Source: CAWBVG01 sp963792175 (GTDB taxonomy: Bacteria; Acidobacteriota; Vicinamibacteria; Vicinamibacterales; CAVVIG01). From it: a stretch of 64,000 bases of DNA. The position numbers and the translations under genes are program-made. The stretch is from NCBI GenBank assembly GCA_963792175.1, contig CAWBVG010000046.1:180389-244388 (forward strand), in the 5' to 3' direction. Positions 56,007 through 64,000 of the stretch are shown here, piece after piece. The notes under the pieces were generated by a model. The model had not been told where the DNA came from and ran no database searches. It worked only from the letters and a program-made list of their open reading frames with translations. Within the stretch, counting starts at the first letter, position 1. Each line of letters opens with the position of its first letter.

Positions 56007-58372
56007 ATGCAGATTCCGCAATACGTCCGCGTGCGTGGCGCCCGATGGCGTGTGCTCGATGTCCGCGCCTACGAGGACTGCGAGCTCGTCACGTTGACCG
56101 GGGCTGCGGCCCCGTACATCGGCGTCGAGCAACGCTTCCTCACGCCGTTCGACGTCATCGAGCCTATCGGCCGGCGGAGCCGGCCGCGGGTGGTTCGAGC
56201 GGAGCGTTGGCGCAACGCCTGTCGACATCTCCTCGCCGACAATCGGCCGCCCGGCGGACTGGAGGCTGCGCTGCACGCGCGGATCGATCTCCTGCCACAC
56301 CAGCTCGAACCCGCGCTGGCGATTCTTCGCGGGTTGGGGTCGCGCCTCCTGCTCGCGGACGAGGTCGGGCTCGGCAAGACGATTCAGGCAGGACTCGTCT
56401 GCGCCGAACTGCTCGTCCGTGGCGCGATCGATCGCGTGCTCGTGCTCACGCCCGCCGGGCTGCGCGGCCAGTGGCGCGACGAACTCTTGAAGCGTTTTTC
56501 GATTCACGCGACGACTGTCGACGCGCCGGCGCTGCGTACGGCGGCCGCGACCCTGCCGGTCGGGCTCAATCCGTGGACGACCCACCCGATCGCGATTGCG
56601 TCAATCGACTACGTCAAACGCCCGGAAGTGCTGCCGGCGGTCGCGGCGTGCTCGTGGGACCTGGTCATCGTGGACGAAGCCCACGGCGTCGGCGGCGACT
56701 CCGATCGATACGTCGCCGTCAACATGCTCGCCGCCCGAGCGGCCTATGTGCTCCTGCTGACGGCGACGCCGCACTCCGGCGACCGCCGTGCCTTCGCGTC
56801 CCTCTGCGGACTCGGATCGCTCGACGCGGATCCTCTTCTGGTCTTCAGGCGTAGCCGGAAGGCTGTGCAGATCGGCGTGCCACGGCGCGTCCATATCACC
56901 GCCGCCCGGTTGAGCGCCGACGAGCGCCGGATGCACCAAAGTCTCGCGGACTACACTGCGGCAGTCCGCGCGGACCGTCGCGAGTTCCACGACGCTTTCT
57001 GGCTGGCGCTCTCCGTTCTCCACAAACGCGCGCTGTCGAGCGCCTGGTCGCTCGCCCAATCGATCGATCGCCGTCTCGTGTCGCTGCTGGCGGTTGGCGC
57101 GAACGGCTCCGGGGCCCAGCTGATGCTGCCGCTCGGCGATCCGGACGGCGAGCGATCGACCGACGACGAGGCTCCAGCGTGGCCGGCGGATCTCGGCCTT
57201 GCGGATGCCGACCACGAACGGCGGCTGCTCACGGAGCTGGCAGCACATGCCAGGACGGCGGCGCGTCACGAAGCCAAGCTGGCGATGCTCCGGCGATTGC
57301 TGAGACGCGTCCGGGAATCGGCCGTCGTGTTCACGGAATATCGCGACACCTTGCTTCACATCAGTCGCGTGCTCGATCTGCCATGCGTCGTCCTCCACGG
57401 CGGACTCACCGCCCGGGAACGCGCGGCCGCGCTCGCGGCGTTTGTCAGCGAGCCTCGAACGGTTCTCCTCGCCACCGACGCCGCTGGTGAAGGGTTGAAC
57501 TTGCACCAGCGCTGCCGCCTGGTCGTCAACGTCGAGCTTCCATGGAATCCGATGCGCCTCGAGCAGCGCATCGGCCGCGTGGATCGCATCGGACAGCAGC
57601 GCACGGTTCACGCCTTCCATCTCATCGCGACCGGCACTGGCGAGCCGCGCATTTTGCGACGCCTCACCCAGCGCATAGCGGCGGCGCAAGCCGAGATTGG
57701 CGCGCCGGACCCGGTCGGCATCGACGAAGAACTGGCGATCGCTCGACTGGTTATCGGCGAGGCGTTCGATGATCGCGGTTGATCTCGGGCTGCCGCACAC
57801 GATGAAGCGCGACGCCTTACCGGCGCGCGCGCGCTCGTCAGACGCATCGCGGCCGTTCGTCGCCGACGGCCCGCTGGTCGGCATCGCTCGTCGCCATCGC
57901 CTTCGAACAGCCCTGCGCGTCCGCATCCTCCTGGTGTACCGGTGCGCCTACGAGGACGCCGCTGGACGCCTTGTTCACTCCAGGCTGGTCGCGGTGACGA
58001 TGGCCCTTCGGGGACATGGGCCCGATCTTGGCCGCGCACACTGGACGGATCCTGCAGTGCTTGCCCGGATCGATGAGGACTGCCGGGACTGGCGCGAAAC
58101 CGCGCAGCGCGTCACACGCGAGTTCACGCTCGCACGCCGATTACGCGAGCGCGCGATCGCCGCGAATGCACAGCGCCATACCGCCATCGTTTCAACCCGG
58201 TCTTTTCGACCGGCGTGCTCACCGTGCGCACGTGGCTCACGAGCAGCGTGCGGCCGATCTTGCCGCGCAGCTCGCCGTCAGACTGGCGGCCGTGGAGGCC
58301 GCCGGCACGCTGACCCTTCGTGCGCCGGAACTACTGCTCGTCCTGATCCCCCGCGATGCTGCCCGGGTGTGA
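56007..58372 (+). CDS. SNF2/RapA-like DEAD/DEAH-box helicase, frameshifted at 3' end
   Basis: About 788 residues. Walker A LLLADEVGLGKTIQAGLV, LVLTPAGLRGQWRDELLKRF (Ia), DEAH box VIVDEAHGVG, LLLTATPHSGDR (III), and the C-terminal helicase domain with VVFTEYRDTLLHISRVL, LLATDAAGEGLNLH and NVELPWNPMRLEQRIGRVDR IGQ (VI). A +1 shift at about 57770 ends the first open frame at 57782; the continuation has a basic domain (GIARRHRLRTALRVRILLVY; DWRETAQRVTREFTLARRL), and another shift at about 58195 leads to FQPGLFDRRAHRAH and the stop at 58370-58372. It forms a pair with the following methylase, as in several DNA-defence systems. Confidence 0.83.
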
Positions 58373-61300
58373 CGGCCATCTCGTGTCGGCGGCTTTTCTC
58401 GAACGCCAGTCAGCGGAGCTCGCCCAGGCCGCATGGCTGGATCAACGACGGCGACGCCTTGCCGAGTGGAGCGGCGCGACGCGGGTGCTGGGTCCCGCCT
58501 CGACGCCGGCGGCCATGCTCCAGACATCAGCCGTCCCGCTGGTGGAACTTCTCGGCTTTCGCACCGCCCGAACGGATCGAGCTGCTCGACTCCGCCGTCG
58601 CCGCGACCGTTACCTCGGCCGCCACACCGGTCGCCATCATCGTCACGTCCTGGGCGGAACCGCTCGATCCGCTCTGGCGCCTGGCGGTGACGCAGGCCCT
58701 GCAGCGTTGCGCCGTCTGGTGCGTGCTGTTCGACGGTCTTCGCCTGCGCCTGATCGATGTGTCGCGTCTGTATGCGCGGCGATATCTCGAATTCGACCTC
58801 GATCTCGTCCTCGATCACCCGATCGCCTTCGCCGCTTTCTGGCGCGTCTTCAGCGCGGCCGCACTCACGGCGGGTCCGGGCGACCCATCATCACTTCACG
58901 CACTCGTCGCGGCGTCCGATCGCCACGCCGCCGGTGTCTGCCGGTCGCTGCGGACGGCGTGCTCGACGCATCCGCCCACGTCCTGCGCGCGCTGCTCGAC
59001 GGCCGGCGACGACGAGGAAGCTCAGGAGGCGGCGCAAGCCGCATTCGAGCAAGCTCTGACGATCGTCTATCGGATGCTCTTCCTGCTGTTCGCCGAAGCC
59101 CGATCGCTGGTTCCGCTCTGGCATCCGGTGTATCGCGACAGCTACAGCCTGGAGGCGTTGCGTGATCTGGCGGACGATTCGCGGCGACGCCCCGGAGTGT
59201 GGGAGGCGCTTCGCGCCATCGCGCGCCTGGCGCACGCGGGCTGTCGTGCCGGCGACCTGCGCGTGACGCCGTTCAATGGACGATTGTTTTCCCCTGCACG
59301 AACGCCGCTGGCCGAGCGTCGGGACCTCGACGACGAGTCGGCGCGTCAGGCAGTGCGCGCGCTCTCGTCACGGCCCACGCCGGATCGGGCCGGGCGCGAG
59401 CGAATTGCATACCGGGACCTCGGCGTCGAGCAGCTCGGAGCCGTGTACGAAACGTTACTCGACTACGAGCCCACGGGAAACGGCGACGCGGTCCGGCTCG
59501 AGAGCGGGTCGGGCATCCGAAAGGCGACCGGCACGTTCTACACGCCGCAGCCGATCGCCGACTACCTCGTGCGCCGGACGCTCGCGCCGCTGGTCCGCGA
59601 CGCCGCTCCTGAACGGATCCTCGAGCTTCGAGTCGTCGACCCGGCGATGGGCAGCGGCGCGTTTCTCGTTGCCGCCTGCCGCTATCTCGCGGCCGCCTAC
59701 GAGTCGGCGCTGGTCCGGTCGGGCGGATGTCATGCCGCCGATCTGGGACCGTCGGAGCGATCGGCGATTCGGCGCGCAATCGCGGAGCGCTGCCTGTATG
59801 GCGTCGACCGCAATCCCATGGCGGTTCAACTCGGCCGGCTGTCACTCTGGCTGGCGACGCTTGCCGCCGATCGGCCGCTCAGCTTCCTCGATCACCGCCT
59901 GCAGGTTGGCGACAGCCTGCTTGGCGCCTGGGTCGCGAGCCTCAGACATGCTCCTGCCAAGGCCCGACGCGTCGAGCTGCCACTCTTTGACGACGACGAG
60001 GTGGCCGGCGCCCTGCGCGACGCGCTGCCCGTTCGCTTTTCGCTGGAGTCGACGCCAAACAACACGCTGGATCAGGTGAGGGCGAAAGAACGCGCGTTCG
60101 CCTCGCTGACCGACCGGGACACGCGGCTGTCGCGATGGAAGCGGGTAGCGGACCTGTGGTGCGCCGCGTGGTTCCGAACCGGGGACACACCGCCGCCGGC
60201 CGCATTTGGCGCCCTGTCAGACGCAGTGCTGAAGGGACGCGGTTCGCTGCCGGCGGCCCTGGCCGATCGTTTTCTCGCCACGGTCGACGATGTCGCGGCC
60301 GCGCGGCGGTTTTTTCACTGGGAGCTCGAATTCCCGGAGGTGTTTTTCGACCGCGACGGCGCACGCCTGCCGGCGGCCGGGTTCGACGCGGTCATCGGCA
60401 ACCCGCCCTGGGACATGGTGCGGGCCGATAACGGGAAACGCGGACACTCGCGAGAACGCCAGACGCGATGTCGCGTCAGTGCTCCGGTTCACGCGCGATG
60501 CCGGCGTCTACCAGGCGCAGTCGGGCGGTCATGCGAACCGGTATCAGCTCTTCCTCGAGCGCGCGATCGCGCTCACTCGCCACGGCGGACGCATCGGCCT
60601 CGTGCTGCCGTCCGGCCTCGCCACCGATCACGGCAGCGCGCCGCTGCGCCGGCTGCTCCTGTCCCGCTGCGACCTCGATGCGCTGGTCGGCATCGACAAC
60701 CACCGTGGCATCTTTCCCATCCATCGCAGCGTCGGTTTCCTGCTGGTCACGGCATCGCCGGGCTCGCCGACGCGGCGCGTCGCCTGTCGCTTCGGGATTG
60801 AGGACCCGGCCGTCCTCGAAGGCATTGGCGAAGAGTCGTCCGAGACTTCCGCCTGGTTTCCCGTGCATGTGTCGCCGGCACTGCTGGAACGCATTTCGGG
60901 AAGCAGCCTGACCATTCCCGCGCTGCGCAGCGCGATCGATCTCGGCATCGTCGATCGCGCCGTCTGCGCTGTTTCCGCCGCTCGGCAGCCCGCAGGGATG
61001 GGCGGTGCAGTTCGGGCGCGAGCTGAACGCCAGCGACGACCGCGCCGCGCTTCGGGCGCCTGGACGCGGGATGCCGGTCGTCGAGGGCAAGCACCTCGAT
61101 CCATTTCGCGTCGCGCTCGACCGCGTGCGGTACAGCATCGGCCGGCGGACGCCCGGCGGCTGCTGCGATCCGAACGCCACCAGCGCCCGAGGCTCGCCTA
61201 TCGCGACGTCGCCGGCTCGACCAATCGCACGACGCTGATCGCGGCGATTCTCCCGGCCCGCGCGACGTCGACCCACACGGTGTTCTGCCTGCGCACTCCG

Positions 61301-61653
61301 TTGCCCCTCGCGCGCGCAGTATTTCCTCTGCGCGCTCTTCAACAGCTTCGTCGTCAATTACCTCGTCAGGCTTCGAGTGACGACGCACGTCACGACGGCG
61401 ACTGTGGAGCAGTTGCCGATTCCCGCCGCCGAGGCCGCCCCGTCCGCGTTCAAGGAGATTGCCGCGCTTGGACGTCTGCTGACCACACGCGTCGATCGCG
61501 AGGCGTTCGCGACCCTCAACGCCCGCGTCGCGGCGCTCTATCAACTGAGCACCGAGGAATTCGCCACGTGCTCGACACGTTTCCGCTCGTCCCGACGCCG
61601 AGGAGCGCGACGCGTGGCCTTTCGTGCGTTCACGCTCCGTGAGAAACCGATGA
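58356..61653 (+). CDS. Eco57I-type DNA adenine methylase/restriction-modification protein, frameshifted
   Basis: About 1,095 residues. The central methylase core is intact: KATGTFYTPQPIADYLVRRT, motif I VVDPAMGSGAFLVAACRYLA, RCLYGVDRNPMAVQLGRLSL and motif IV AVIGNPPWDMV. The C-terminal target-recognition region is split into frames (RYQLFLERAIALTRHGGRIG; GKHLDPFRVAL; NSFVVNYLVRLRV; TVEQLPIPAAEAAPSAFKEI). At least seven shifts. The N-terminal about 380 residues (FEQALTIVYRMLFLLFAEAR, LVPLWHPVYRDSYSLEALRD) resemble the helical part of Eco57I/DrmMI/PglX-like methylases. Correcting the last shift yields DAEERDAWPFVRSRSVRNR and TGA at 61651-61653. The start (58356 or 58383) is uncertain. Confidence 0.85.
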
Positions 61654-62054
61654 ATATGCCACAGAGTCACAGGGACACAGAGCCCGAGGACCTGAGCGAG
61701 CTCACAGGCACAATCATCCGCTGCGCGATCGAAGTTCATCGAGTCCTCGGACCTGGGCTGCTCGAAGCCGTGTATGAATCAGCCCTGGCCATCGAACTCG
61801 ATGACGCTGGGCTGCGGTACGTTCGACAGAAGGTCTTTCCGGCGGTTTACAAGGGGCGTCGTCTCGGCCAATATCAGGTGGACTTGATCGTCGAAGATCT
61901 CGTCGTCGTCGAGATCAAGAGCGTCGAGGTCTCGAAGCCTCTCTTCGAAGCGCAGCTGCTCACGTACATGCGGGTAGCGAAGAAACGTGTCGGCCTGCTG
62001 ATCAACTTCAACTCGCGGCTGCTGAAGGACGGAGTCACACGCCGGGTGCTGTAG
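61650..62054 (+). CDS. GxxExxY family protein (PDDEXK_3 nuclease-like)
   Basis: 134 residues. The family motif GLLEAVYESAL contains G-x2-E-x2-Y; a PD-(D/E)xK-like core follows (YQVDLIVEDLVVVEIKSVEV, with D and E-x-K). The start ATG overlaps the methylase stop (ATGA). The first residues (MNMPQSHRDTEPED) are translated from the left inverted repeat. It ends at 62054 at the edge of another palindrome. The family is widespread and uncharacterised; the nuclease-like core plus flanking inverted repeats suggest a mobile or selfish role. Confidence 0.88.
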   Translation: MNMPQSHRDTEPEDLSELTGTIIRCAIEVHRVLGPGLLEAVYESALAIELDDAGLRYVRQKVFPAVYKGRRLGQYQVDLIVEDLVVVEIKSVEVSKPLFEAQLLTYMRVAKKRVGLLINFNSRLLKDGVTRRVL

Positions 62055-62229
62055 CCGTCGCACGACGCCGCGAAGCGGCGGACGGGATCAGGAACGCTCC
62101 CGAAAAACACAAACAGCGGATCAAGAGTCGTTTGTGTTTTTCGCGGAGCGTTCCTGATCCGTACCCGACCGGCTCCGCCGGTCGGTCGTGCGACGTCGTC
62201 TGCAGCTCTGTGTCTCTGTGACTCTGTGG
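61659..62229. mobile_element. Putative inverted-repeat element carrying the GxxExxY gene
   Basis: A 24-base sequence at 61659-61682 is repeated in reverse complement at 62206-62229 with one mismatch (units cacagag/ctctgtg). Between them lie the GxxExxY gene and a large palindrome (62055-62200). The repeat texture matches intergenic elements elsewhere in the window (9683-9765, 35270-35295). No transposase and no target-site duplication is evident. Confidence 0.6.
62055..62200. repeat. Large nested palindrome downstream of the GxxExxY gene
   Basis: Inner arms at 62085-62114 and 62130-62160 (30 and 31 bases, one indel; they begin ggatcaggaacgctcc and end ggagcgttcctgatcc) flank a 15-base loop. 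Outer arms include gtcgcacgac and gtcgtgcgac. No T-run follows. It would make a very stable hairpin in RNA or a cruciform in DNA. Confidence 0.8.
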
Positions 62230-62262
62230 CCTGAACTCGGCGTGATATATTCGCCATCCCGC

Positions 62263-63783
62263 ATGCCCAACTACGGGTTCGCCATCGACCTTCGCAAGTG
62301 CATCGGCTGTCACGCGTGCACGATCGCCTGCAAAGCCGAACACGAGATTCCGATCGGCGTCAATCGTTGTTGGGTCAAGACCGTCGAGAAAGGCACCTTC
62401 CCCGACACCCGCCGATTCTTTTCCCCGTCCTCTGCAATCAGTGCGACGACGCGCCTTGCGCGCGGATCTGTCCGACCAACGCGCTCTTCCGTCGGCGCGA
62501 CGGCATCGTCGATCTGCACGGCGACTCCTGCATCGGCTGCCGCGCCTGCATGGTGGCTTGCCCGTACGATCAGCTGTTCATCGATCCGAATACGCATACC
62601 GCCGAGAAATGCAACTTCTGCGCGAACCGCGTGGAGAACCAGCTGCTGCCGGCGTGTGTCAGCGTGTGCCCGACCGAATGCCGCATCTTCGGCGACCTCG
62701 ACGATCCGTCGAGCGAGGTCGCGCGGATCGCGCAGCGGGAAGCGATCAGGTCCGCAAGCCGGAGAAGGGCACGATGCCGAAGGTCTTCTATCTCGGCGCT
62801 GACGAGAGCGTCATCCGCCCGGAATCGGCGACGCGCCCGTTCATCTACAAGGAAGGCCAGGTGCTGCTGCGCCCGCTGGGATCGCCGGCGCCGGATCCGC
62901 GCCGACCGGGCGCGCCGCGGGTCGACTACGACACGCCGCACGTGAAGCCGTGGGGCCTCGACATGGCGCTCTACCTGCTGACGAAAGGAATTGCCACCGG
63001 CACGATGCTGGTCAGCCTTCTGCTGCCGTTCGCCAGCGGCGATCGGGCAACGCTGACGACGGTGGTCGGCCCGGCGATTTCGCTGGTGTTCCTCCTCGTC
63101 ACGACGGTGCTTCTCGTCGCCGACCTGGAGCGGCCCGAACGCTTTTTCTACATCCTCGTTCGCCCGAACTGGCGCTCGTGGCTGGTGTGGGGCGCCTATT
63201 TCCTGACCGCGCAAGGGCTTCTGACAACGTTGTGGCTCGGCGCGGCGGTCGTCGGCCCGCCGTCGCTTCTCGCGTGGCTGTTCTGGCCGCTCGTGATCGT
63301 GTCGTTGCTGACAACCTGCTACACCGGCTTTCTGTTCAAGCAGGGCCTGGCGCGCGATCTGTGGCAGGGTCCGCAGTCGACCGTCGACCTGCTGGCCCAG
63401 GCGATCGTCGAAGGCTGCTGCAGTGCTGCTCCTCGCATCGCTCGTGCCGGGCGTGACAGCCGTCCCGGGCGTCGTGGCCACGCTTGCGGTCACGCTGGTC
63501 GTCGCGATGCTGGCGCATCTGGCCCTCGTCGCGTTCGAGTATCTCGTGATGCGGAGTCCCACGCGACACCACCAGCTCGCCGTTCACGCCATCCGCCGCG
63601 GCTCATTCGCGAAACTGTTCTGGGGCGGCGCCATCGGCACCGCTGCCATGTCGGCCATCGTCGGGGCCCTGTGGACGCGGGATGCCGGCTGCGGTCGCGC
63701 TCGCGGCCGGTCTCGCACTTGCCGGCAGTTTTGCCTGGGAATACATCTGGGTCGAAGCGGGCCAGAGCGTTCCGCTCTCTTGA
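62263..63783 (+). CDS. FeS (4x4Fe-4S)-NrfD fusion subunit of a molybdopterin-type oxidoreductase, frameshifted
   Basis: About 506 residues. The N-terminal ferredoxin part carries Cys motifs CIGCHACTIACKAEH, CNQCDDAPCARICP, CIGCRACMVACP and CNFCANRVENQLLPACVSVC, as in DmsB/PsrB/TtrB. The C-terminal part is an NrfD/PsrC-like multi-pass membrane protein (LLTKGIATGTMLVSLLLPFA; FFYILVRPNWRSWLVWGAYF; LVIVSLLTTCYTGFLFKQGL; LLLASLVPGVTAVPGVVATL). The FeS frame shifts at about 62415 and 62745 and the membrane part at about 63419 and 63672; the end is FAWEYIWVEAGQSVPLS at 63783. Fusion of both subunits is real once shifts are removed. It couples a quinol pool to a catalytic Mo subunit, which is not in the window. 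Confidence 0.8.
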
Positions 63784-63990
63784 ATCTGAGGATGTAAGAA
63801 TCTAAGGATGTAAGAATCTAAGGATGTAAGAATCTAAGGATCTAAGGAAGTGAGATCTAAGGAAGTGAGGATGTTGGTGCTAGCGCGGTCGAGAACCATT
63901 CCCTTCCGAACATCCTGAGATCCTTACATCCTCAGATCCTTGCATCCTTACATCCTTACATCCTTACATCCTTAGATTCTTAGATGACCG
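63781..63990. repeat. Long inverted array of 9- to 16-base units (AAGGATGTAAGAATCT type)
   Basis: At least four units of gtaagaatctaaggat run to about 63850, then ctaaggaagtgag variants. After a spacer (63872-63908) come the complementary units atccttacatcctcag, and four to five units of catccttacatcctt, ending cttagattcttagatg. The TGA of the FeS-NrfD gene is the first unit. It is the longest element of this kind in the window. Confidence 0.85.
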
Positions 63991-64000
63991 TTTTAGATCT

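Noticed and set aside
61377..61649. Longer N-terminus for the GxxExxY protein
   Set aside because: These codons belong to the methylase C-terminus (TVEQLPIPAAEAAPSAFK); the family normally begins near MPQ-HRDTE.
63781..63990. CRISPR array
   Set aside because: Units are contiguous with no spacers, and the second half is the reverse complement of the first; no cas genes.

Overview
The window is high-GC DNA from one bacterial chromosome. Several things suggest an Acidobacteriota (Vicinamibacteria-like) soil or sediment organism: two carboxypeptidase-regulatory/TonB-type outer-membrane receptors of the OAR type, many putative lipoproteins, a Ser/Thr kinase with a TolB-like/TPR tail, a CadC-like regulator, and the hpnC-hpnD-hpnE squalene genes. 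This is inference from gene content; there is no rRNA in the window. No tRNA, CRISPR array, prophage or classical IS element was recognised. Many genes carry single-base frameshifts. Most behave as one extra base, and they cluster at 0.7-4.7, 35.8-38.6, 41.4-42.2, 45, 48-54 and 57.7-63.7 kb. That looks more like uncorrected insertion-type sequencing error than decay, so broken genes are annotated at full extent.

Layout. 0-9.7 kb: DUF1684 lipoprotein, HAD phosphatase, a frameshifted OAR-like receptor, a SirB1/transglutaminase-like protein, an HhH-GPD glycosylase and an intact OAR-like receptor. 9.7-15.5 kb: M20 dipeptidase, LACTB2-like hydrolase, a glutaredoxin-like gene with a C-terminal in-frame UGA and a SECIS-like hairpin (probable selenoprotein), hotdog thioesterase, duplicated ThyX-like protein, peptide deformylase, Nudix hydrolase. 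15.6-27.8 kb: lipoprotein, TPR protein, SCO1-like copper protein, class II aldolase, ThiI, hpnE-hpnD-hpnC (FPP to squalene), corrinoid adenosyltransferase, and overlapping mutY-mutT. 27.8-42.2 kb: YgfZ, alpha/beta hydrolase, PLP decarboxylase, a CadC-like regulator split by a palindrome, ankyrin and FHA proteins, MBL hydrolase, threonine dehydratase-like enzyme, Ser/Thr kinase, MFS exporter, SDR, dehydrogenase-like gene. 42.3-47.6 kb: ECF sigma factor, then lpdA, 2-oxoacid dehydrogenase E2, lipB and a membrane protein.

47.7-54.5 kb is the most unusual block. It encodes a sigma-54 activator response regulator, a structured intergenic region with a sigma-54-type promoter, a radical SAM/SPASM peptide maturase, a 27-codon gene with a strong ribosome binding site, an SBP_bac_5 lipoprotein, a histidine kinase and an 81-residue protein. 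I read it as a two-component-controlled, sigma-54-dependent RiPP-type cassette. 54.6-55.9 kb holds HU, QueF and an Smr protein ending in paired REP-like palindromes. 56-62.2 kb holds a SNF2 helicase plus an Eco57I-type methylase, which is a defence-like pair. A GxxExxY/PDDEXK gene follows, embedded in an inverted-repeat element. 62.3-63.8 kb is an FeS-NrfD fusion.

Across the window at least 16 gene junctions carry low-complexity elements made of short tandem units followed by their reverse complement. In most cases the adjacent gene's stop codon lies inside or at the edge of the element. The inverted repeats around the GxxExxY gene have the same texture, which suggests one dispersed element system.
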